A program made the translations under genes and the position numbers. This document shows positions 33,139-37,921 of a stretch of 37,921 nucleotides of DNA, piece after piece. Within the stretch, counting starts at the first letter, position 1, and each line of letters starts with the position of its first letter. The DNA lies in the NCBI GenBank assembly GCA_964575335.1, contig CAZNPU010000031.1:1-37921 (forward strand), in the 5' to 3' direction. The stretch comes from CAZNPU01 sp964575335. Lineage in GTDB: Bacteria; Planctomycetota; Phycisphaerae; Phycisphaerales; SM1A02. The notes below the pieces were generated by a model. The model ran no database searches. It was not told the origin of the DNA and was given only the letters and a program-made list of their open reading frames with translations.

Positions 33139-33168
33139 AATGTAGCATGAAGTGCATCAGGTTGCCAG
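33139..33168 (-). promoter_or_regulatory. Possible promoter of the candidate small gene
   Basis: CTGGCA (33168-33163) and TACATT (33144-33139) on the minus strand with an 18-base spacer each match four of six positions of the sigma-70 consensus. The predicted transcript would start about 40 bases before the ATG at 33094. Confidence 0.4.
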
Positions 33169-33499
33169 AATGAATTATCAGAAATTTGCAGTCGCCGCCT
33201 CCATGCCCCGTGCAGCGTATACAGGTCCTGTAATCCACAAAGCCGGCGTCTGGAAAACGCTGAATGAAATCGCTTTCCAAACTCTACTCTCTATCTGCAG
33301 TGAATTATGCCGTTTGCAGCGATGGGGCGATCATTGCAGGCGACATCGCACAAATTGCCGCAGCACACCAATTGGCACAATCACTGCCAATGACCGCCTG
33401 ACTGCTGTGATTCCCTCGCTTGGCCGCACCAGGGCCATTCCATCAGCCGATACCAGCTTCATCAGACGTGGGGACGGCGGACAATTCGAGGAGGCGAGG
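33169..33499. other. Intergenic region upstream of the MshEN-domain gene
   Basis: About 330 bases without a supported gene. A frame in phase with the MshEN gene is open to 33152, but the extra residues show no domain-like pattern and the strong ribosome site lies at 33488-33499. A promoter for that gene is expected here; I see no clear one. Confidence 0.4.
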
Positions 33500-34039
33500 A
33501 TGACGATGAGGCTTGGACAAGTGCTGGTGGCCAAAGGCGTACTGACTGAGGCGCAGGTTGACACGATCCTGCGCAAACAGCAGCACACCGGCAAACCATT
33601 CGGCCTGCTCTGCGAGCAGATTTTTGGAATTGATCCAGAGCAGATAGAACAGGCCTGGGCGGTGCAGTATGCCGAATTGACCCGCCGGATCGACCCCGCG
33701 CAGGAAGCGATCGACCCGCATGCGCTGGAACTGGTGACGCGGCGTCAGGCGTGGCAGTTTCGCGTCTTGCCGATTCGTTTCGACGACGGCGAGTTGATGA
33801 TGGCCACCACTTCACGCCACCTTCGTCGCGCCTTGCGCTTCGCCACCAACGTCATCGGCGTGCCTGTCTATCTCGTGCTTACCTCAGCCGAAAAGCTTGG
33901 CGAGGCGTTATGCCGCTATTACCCGTTGCCGGGAATGACCGTTCAAGCGGTGGATGACGACGCAATGGATATGGTGCTTGGCGACCCCATCTGGCAGCAG
34001 AACGGCAACCGGGCGTACCGCCGCCAGACCGGCACATAA
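33500..34039 (+). CDS. Stand-alone MshEN (GspE N-terminal) domain protein
   Basis: A 179-residue soluble protein. Residues 1-50 (RLGQVLVAKGVLTEAQVDTI and the following KQQ) and 85-150 (VLPIRFDDGELMMATTS, then YLVLTSAEKLGEALCRYY) match the MshEN/T2SSE_N domain, which in type II secretion and type IV pilus ATPases binds cyclic di-GMP or neighbouring subunits. No ATPase domain follows: the gene ends soon after. The ATG at 33500 has GAGGAGG five bases before it; ATG at 33506 is also possible. Without the ATPase, a regulatory or adaptor role is likely but unproven. Confidence 0.82.
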   Translation: MTMRLGQVLVAKGVLTEAQVDTILRKQQHTGKPFGLLCEQIFGIDPEQIEQAWAVQYAELTRRIDPAQEAIDPHALELVTRRQAWQFRVLPIRFDDGELMMATTSRHLRRALRFATNVIGVPVYLVLTSAEKLGEALCRYYPLPGMTVQAVDDDAMDMVLGDPIWQQNGNRAYRRQTGT

Positions 34040-34063
34040 GCCGCGACAGGTCCCCAAAACGCG

Positions 34064-34088
34064 AAGCGACCCCGCAGAGGGGTCGCTT
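34064..34088. terminator. Hairpin terminator between the MshEN gene and tRNA-Phe
   Basis: AAGCGACCCC and GGGGTCGCTT form a perfect ten-pair stem with a five-base loop (GCAGA). On the minus strand it follows the tRNA by 17 bases and is trailed by CGCGTTTT, so it most likely ends the tRNA transcript. It can also serve the plus-strand MshEN gene. Confidence 0.75.
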
Positions 34089-34105
34089 TGAATGCATGGT
34101 GGTAA

Positions 34106-34178
34106 TGGCGAGAGCCGGACTTGAACCGGCGACACCCGCATTTTCAGTGCGGTGCTCTACCAACTGAGCTATCTCGCC
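34106..34178 (-). tRNA. tRNA-Phe (anticodon GAA)
   Basis: A 73-base cloverleaf on the minus strand. Acceptor stem GGCGAGA pairs with TCTCGCC, followed by discriminator A. The D arm is GCTC-AGTTGGTAGA-GAGC, the anticodon stem CCGCA/TGCGG encloses CTGAAAA with anticodon GAA, and the T arm is GCCGG-TTCAAGT-CCGGC. The 3' CCA is not encoded. Confidence 0.97.
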
Positions 34179-34190
34179 CCAGCGTCCAGC

Positions 34191-34196
34191 ATGATA
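34191..34196 (-). promoter_or_regulatory. Possible -10 element of tRNA-Phe
   Basis: TATCAT on the minus strand, 13 bases upstream of the tRNA 5' end, fits a -10 element with a short leader. No good -35 element is visible 16-18 bases further upstream. Confidence 0.35.
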
Positions 34197-34382
34197 GCAC
34201 GATTGCCCGATTTGGCGAGTCCAGCTGGTGACGCCTTGATGAAAATCTTGCCGTCGCCCGGTCTGCCCCTCCACGCGGCGTCTCCACCCCCGCCACATAG
34301 CCCCGGCCCCGGTAAGCCCCATGCCCAAGTCCAAACTCACCGAGCCAGCCATGCCACCCACCTCAGCAGGCCCAGGCCGCAT

Positions 34383-35015
34383 TCACTCGCCCAGCCCGGT
34401 AATGGCAAAAGGAAACTGCAACGTGTCCGTTTCGCAGCCTTGTGCATTGGCGATGACGCTCTCGGACTGGGCATAATTGATGGCAGCCCCAGCCGGACGC
34501 CAGATCGCACGCGGGACGGCATTGTCGCGCGATCTTGCTGCATTCAGTCGGTCCGCCAACCAGTTGCGCAGCGGGCGGTTGCCGATGTAATTGCGAAACG
34601 ACGGCAGCGCTGGCGAGCACGGCTGTTCGTTGCGCCGCTTCAAATCTGCAAACAGGCGGCGAACAAACAGCGTCGCCTCGATCTCATCCTGTGTGCCGCG
34701 GCATCGACGGATCAGCGCTCGCTCGTACCGCTCAACCAAGTCAGCCCATGCCAGGCCAACCTGATCCACACACGCTACCGCATGCACAAGGTCATCAATG
34801 TATACAACCGACCGCATCAGCAGCCGCCGATTGACCTGCCGAGCCTGCCACAGATGCAGCAGCAGCCGTTCGAATGTCACGCCATAGCGTGCAGCCGACT
34901 CCGCTGCATGGGCGAAGTACGCGCAGCGCAGCTTCGCCAGTGAACGCGTGCGTGTTGCGCCTGCGGCGCGTCGCGTCAACAGCAGTTTCTCCCGATGTGG
35001 ATATTGACTCGCCAT
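34383..35015 (-). CDS. Hypothetical protein with sigma-70 region 2-like segment
   Basis: A 210-residue protein. The ATG at 35015 has GGGAG four bases upstream. Residues about 75-158 resemble sigma factor region 2 of divergent ECF-type proteins: DLVHAVACVDQVGLAWADLV, then RYERALIRR, TLFVRRLFADLKRR and SFRNYIGNRPLRNWLADRL, the last like regions 2.3-2.4. No region 4 helix-turn-helix follows; the final 50 residues lack a pattern I know. The basic N-terminal 70 residues are also unassigned. It may be an unusual sigma factor, a remnant of one, or an unrelated helical protein. It lies alone upstream of tRNA-Phe. Confidence 0.5.
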   Translation of the reverse strand: MASQYPHREKLLLTRRAAGATRTRSLAKLRCAYFAHAAESAARYGVTFERLLLHLWQARQVNRRLLMRSVVYIDDLVHAVACVDQVGLAWADLVERYERALIRRCRGTQDEIEATLFVRRLFADLKRRNEQPCSPALPSFRNYIGNRPLRNWLADRLNAARSRDNAVPRAIWRPAGAAINYAQSESVIANAQGCETDTLQFPFAITGLGE

Positions 35016-35411
35016 GGGTCTCCCTACCGTTGCGATCCGATCAGGCTGTGGAGTGTAATCGGAACTTGTGCAGCATCAAGGCAGGAAATGCAACGAACTC
35101 TGCGCTGATGCGTGCGCGATGCGCCTTGTGCGTGCAATACTGTCAGTCGATCATGCTGCGCATCAAGGCGCGTCGTTTGACAAATCATGATCAAGTTCCG
35201 ATAGCACATGTATCAGCGTCAATCATTCTGAAATGGCTGCAGCGGTCAACGCTGTACAATGCCCGCACAAAACTGCAGCGCGAATTTCTACGCGCACCAA
35301 TCAGGATACCGCCGCGCGATCAACACTGCATGGTCAAGGCTGCAAGGACGCGCTGCGCAGTGCCTTATCCACACGCAGCGCTTCACAAACAACTCGCCGC
35401 TGCTTGTCTGT
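35016..35411. other. Intergenic region between gluconokinase and the sigma-like gene
   Basis: About 396 bases without a supported gene. A consensus TTGACA is present on the plus strand at 35178-35183, but the matching -10 (GATAGC) is poor and no plus-strand gene follows. The 5' part should contain the promoter of the sigma-like gene. Several short frames are open on both strands; none resembles a protein family. Confidence 0.4.
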
Positions 35412-35903
35412 CTACAGCGCAAGCTGCTCGCGAATGTTTTCTACGATGCGCTGCGGCGAATCGTGCGCATTGACCACGACGGCGCGCCTGGGCGGCTCAA
35501 GCGTTTCAAACTGACTGGCCAGCAACTCAGGCGGCATGAAGTGCCCCGACCGTTCTCGCAGCCGCGCTTCGATGCGATCGAACTCACCCTCAAGATAGAT
35601 GAACCGCACACGCGGATCGCCGCCCGCCAGTCGCTGTCTGGCCGCACGCGTAAGCGCTGAACATGCCAGCACCACATGCTCGCCCTGGTGCAGCCACTGC
35701 TGGATATATCGGGCCAGCGTATCCAGCCACGGCTGGCGCTGCTGCTCGGTCAAAGGTTCCCCGCGGCGCATCTGTTCAATGTGCGTTGCTGGATGATCGT
35801 CATCGGCATCATGAAATCGCCAGCCGAGTTCGGATGCCAGCAGACGCCCAACGGTCGACTTCCCGCTGCCGCTCACGCCCATCACGATGAGGACCATGCA
35901 CAT
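35412..35903 (-). CDS. gntK: Gluconokinase (thermoresistant type)
   Basis: A 163-residue P-loop kinase that phosphorylates D-gluconate to 6-phosphogluconate. The P-loop is GVSGSGKST (residues 9-17). Family motifs follow: DADDDHP (usually DGDDLHP), ACSALTRAARQRL and SGHFMPPELLASQFETLE, which closely match GntK. The start is ATG at 35903 or 35897; neither has a ribosome site, since the upstream DNA is pyrimidine-rich. No gluconate transporter or dehydratase is adjacent. The nitrilase gene lies 66 bases upstream on the same strand. Confidence 0.92.
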   Translation of the reverse strand: MCMVLIVMGVSGSGKSTVGRLLASELGWRFHDADDDHPATHIEQMRRGEPLTEQQRQPWLDTLARYIQQWLHQGEHVVLACSALTRAARQRLAGGDPRVRFIYLEGEFDRIEARLRERSGHFMPPELLASQFETLEPPRRAVVVNAHDSPQRIVENIREQLAL

Positions 35904-35969
35904 GAAAAAACAGAGGGTGGAAAGGTGTGAGATGCAGGGCGTGAAGCGCGAGGCATCGGATGCTCAGCG

Positions 35970-36863
35970 TCAGGCGCCGGGTATTGAGCGCGTGTGTTTG
36001 CTGCCTGATGCTTCCTGTCTGCCGCTTGTGTGTATCTTGAAATCGCCCAGGAGATTCCGCTTGACGTCGCGCAGCGCAGGAAAGTGCGTGCGCCAGTCGC
36101 GCAGGGCTGCAAGATCCAGTTCAGCGGTCAGCACTGCCGGTTCGTCGCCGCCTTCAGCCAGCACTTCGCCTTTGGGTGAGACGATGATCGACCCGCCAGC
36201 ATATCGCAGCAGCGGATCGCTGCCGGTGCGATTGGCCGCGACCACGTAGGCCTGATTCTCGATCGCCCGCGCAATCGCCAGAGTGCGCCAGTGGTGCTGC
36301 CGCGCTGCAGGCCAACTCGCACCGATGGTGAATATCTCTGCTCCATTGAGCATTGCCAATCGCCAAAGTTCGGGAAAGCGAAGGTCATAGCAGATCAGCG
36401 GCGCGATGATCGCATCGCCGCAGTGAACGAGAAGCAGATGGTCGCCCCCGCCATAATGTTCAGCTTCCTTCCCATAGCTGAAGGGATGGACCTTCTGATA
36501 CTCGCCCAGAACGGCTCCATCGGGCGCGATAATGGCAGCGCAGTTGCGGCCCTGACGGTGGTCGCGATCGCCGCGATCGTGCTGCTGACGCTGATTTTCT
36601 TCAGACTGATGCGTGCTCTCACGTCGGGCATAGCCCGCCTGCACGTAGATTCCGAACCGCTGAGCGAGGTTCTGCGCCCAGAGAAGCGAGCGGTCATCCA
36701 CGATGCGGTCGAGGTTCATGCTGAAGCCGGTGTCGCCGAGTTCAGGCAGCAGCACAAACGTGCCGGGCTGGATGCCAGCCTCATCGAGCATGCGTTCGAT
36801 GATCGCGTGATTGGCGGGCTTGTCTTCCCAGACGATGTCGAATTGCACGAGAGCGAAACGCAT
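35970..36863 (-). CDS. Carbon-nitrogen hydrolase (nitrilase family, omega-amidase-like)
   Basis: A 297-residue hydrolase. The catalytic triad is complete: Glu41 (LLPELGDTGF), Lys124 (YQKVHPF) and Cys158 (LICYDLRFPE). The MRFALVQFDIVWEDK start and SWPAARQHHW block resemble YafV/Nit2-type omega-amidases, which hydrolyse 2-oxoglutaramate, though substrate cannot be fixed from sequence. Residues about 82-105 form a hydrophilic Gln/Arg/Asp/His-rich insertion where relatives have a short loop. The ATG at 36863 is used, since the family pattern starts there; the open frame to 37049 would overlap carA on the other strand. The last 25 residues are an unconserved tail. Confidence 0.87.
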   Translation of the reverse strand: MRFALVQFDIVWEDKPANHAIIERMLDEAGIQPGTFVLLPELGDTGFSMNLDRIVDDRSLLWAQNLAQRFGIYVQAGYARRESTHQSEENQRQQHDRGDRDHRQGRNCAAIIAPDGAVLGEYQKVHPFSYGKEAEHYGGGDHLLLVHCGDAIIAPLICYDLRFPELWRLAMLNGAEIFTIGASWPAARQHHWRTLAIARAIENQAYVVAANRTGSDPLLRYAGGSIIVSPKGEVLAEGGDEPAVLTAELDLAALRDWRTHFPALRDVKRNLLGDFKIHTSGRQEASGSKHTRSIPGA

Positions 36864-37006
36864 AACGACAGTGTATCTCCATGACCGATTGCAAGAACGC
36901 TGGCCCTTGCCGGGGCTGTTCTCAGCGTTTGTGCAAGCCGGCCGAGATGCATGAACTCGTGCGTTCTGGCGGGAAGCTTCACGCACATTGCGTACAATGA
37001 ACGCTG

Positions 37007-37921
37007 ATGACACCCCACCAGCCTGATCGTCGCGTCGCTCGTCTCGCACTTGAAGATGGAACCGTTTTCACGGGTCTGGCATTCGGTGCATGCGATCCGC
37101 CTGTGACATCTGCGGGCGAAGTGGTGTTCAACACCGCCATGACCGGCTACCAGGAAGCGCTGACCGATCCGAGCTATGCGGGCCAGATTCTGACGATGAC
37201 CGCCCCGATGATCGGCAACTATGGGGTGGCGGAAGAGGATATCGAATCGGCTAAGCCGCAGGTCGCAGGATTTGTCATTCGCGAACTGGCGAGGCTGCAG
37301 TCGAACTATCGAGCGGTTGGCGATCTTTCCACCTGGCTCGCCAAGGCCGGCGTATTGGGCATTGAAGGCATCGATACCCGCGCGCTGGTGCGAAAGCTGC
37401 GTACCTGCGGCGTCATGCGGGGGGTGATCAGCTCTGATACAGAAAAAACTGACGCCCAACTCGTCGAAATCGCCCGCACAAGCCCGACGACAACCAACTG
37501 CAATCTTGCTGCTCACGTCAGCCCGCGCGATGCAACCGACTGGACCCAGGACATGGGCCAGTGGCGTCTGCCCCACCAGGCAGAATCATCATCAAACAAA
37601 AACAATGAGCCTGACCGGGTTTTTCGAGTCGTCGCGCTGGATTGCGGCGGTAAATGGAATATCTACCGCCACCTGGCGGAGCGGCGATGCGCTGTGCGAG
37701 TGGTGCCGTATACAACCACCGCAGCGGCCATTCGCGAAATGAAACCCGACGGGCTGTTTATCTCCAACGGTCCCGGCGATCCGGCGGCCGTGGAAGAAAC
37801 CGTGGTGACGCTGCGCGAAATCGCCGGTGAAATCCCAACCTTCGGCATCTGTCTCGGCCATCAGCTTCTGGCTCTGGCGCTTGGCGCAAAGACGTTCAAG
37901 CTCAAATTCGGCCATCGCGGC
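37007..37921 (+). CDS. carA: Carbamoyl-phosphate synthase small subunit, 3' end missing
   Basis: The glutaminase subunit that supplies ammonia for carbamoyl phosphate in pyrimidine and arginine synthesis. From the ATG at 37007 the frame is open for 305 codons to the right edge. The N-terminal domain has LALEDGTVFTGLAFG, GEVVFNTAMTGYQEALTDPS and GIEGIDTRALVRKLR, as expected. The glutaminase domain has ISNGPGDP and the nucleophile motif GICLGHQ, and the window ends within FGHRG, which precedes the rest of the catalytic domain. The usual DFGVK motif is altered to DCGGK. TACAAT at 36993-36998 could be a -10 element; no ribosome site is seen. It is divergent from the nitrilase gene. Confidence 0.95.
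   Translation, partial: MTPHQPDRRVARLALEDGTVFTGLAFGACDPPVTSAGEVVFNTAMTGYQEALTDPSYAGQILTMTAPMIGNYGVAEEDIESAKPQVAGFVIRELARLQSNYRAVGDLSTWLAKAGVLGIEGIDTRALVRKLRTCGVMRGVISSDTEKTDAQLVEIARTSPTTTNCNLAAHVSPRDATDWTQDMGQWRLPHQAESSSNKNNEPDRVFRVVALDCGGKWNIYRHLAERRCAVRVVPYTTTAAAIREMKPDGLFISNGPGDPAAVEETVVTLREIAGEIPTFGICLGHQLLALALGAKTFKLKFGHRG

Noticed and set aside
33879..34382. Open frame of 167 residues on the minus strand containing AQLVEHRTENAGVAGSSPAL
   Set aside because: That peptide is the well-known translation of a tRNA gene; the frame runs through tRNA-Phe and the MshEN gene and is not a protein.
35178..35206. Plus-strand promoter with consensus TTGACA
   Set aside because: The -10 element is poor and no plus-strand gene follows, so it is probably chance.

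Overview
The window reads as a chromosomal segment of a GC-rich planctomycete, most likely related to the Phycisphaerae. This is inferred from gene content: a cbb3 oxidase operon with a fused CcoNO, a MoxR/DUF58/von Willebrand A (vWA) envelope cluster, many lipoproteins and a large NAD-dependent glutamate dehydrogenase. No 16S gene is present to confirm it. Most of the sequence is dense housekeeping and respiratory DNA. I see no CRISPR array, prophage, insertion sequence or integrase.

Layout. (1) Bases 1-7996, plus strand: a tightly overlapping cbb3-type cytochrome c oxidase operon, cut by the left edge: ccoNO fusion, ccoQ, single-heme ccoP, ccoG, ccoH, a TauE/SafE-like membrane protein, the copper ATPase ccoI, ccoS. 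Several joins are ATGA overlaps. (2) Bases 8015-21096, minus strand, read right to left: a glutamine-rich membrane coiled-coil protein, an iron-type solute-binding lipoprotein, an ABC permease fused to an NHL beta-propeller, a 1010-residue vWA membrane protein, MoxR ATPase, DUF58 protein and a BatA-like vWA protein. (3) Bases 21405-24291: an exported coiled-coil protein (plus), then ribF and a DHH phosphoesterase (minus). (4) Bases 24370-30798: a large glutamate dehydrogenase, an ACMSD-type amidohydrolase (minus), a YbdG-like MscS channel and a redoxin lipoprotein. (5) Bases 30813-34178: 3-hydroxyanthranilate dioxygenase, an FHA membrane protein, a candidate small gene with its own promoter, ribosome site and terminator, a stand-alone MshEN-domain protein and tRNA-Phe. 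(6) Bases 34383-37921: a sigma-region-2-like protein, gluconokinase, an omega-amidase-type nitrilase and the start of carA, cut by the right edge.

How the parts may work together. Region 1 makes a low-oxygen terminal oxidase with its copper delivery and maturation proteins. Region 2 combines the widespread MoxR-DUF58-BatA module, a chaperone-like AAA+ ATPase with vWA partners, with a solute-binding protein, a permease lacking a visible ATPase and a beta-propeller. This is the most unusual arrangement in the window. ACMSD and 3-hydroxyanthranilate dioxygenase catalyse consecutive steps of kynurenine-type tryptophan degradation but lie about 2.3 kb apart.

Most worth a second look: the permease-NHL fusion with an internal lipobox, the small gene at 32923-33094 whose frame is broken by one nucleotide in a T run, the fused CcoNO with single-heme CcoP, and the sigma-like protein without region 4. 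All functional assignments come from reading motifs by eye; no database search was run.
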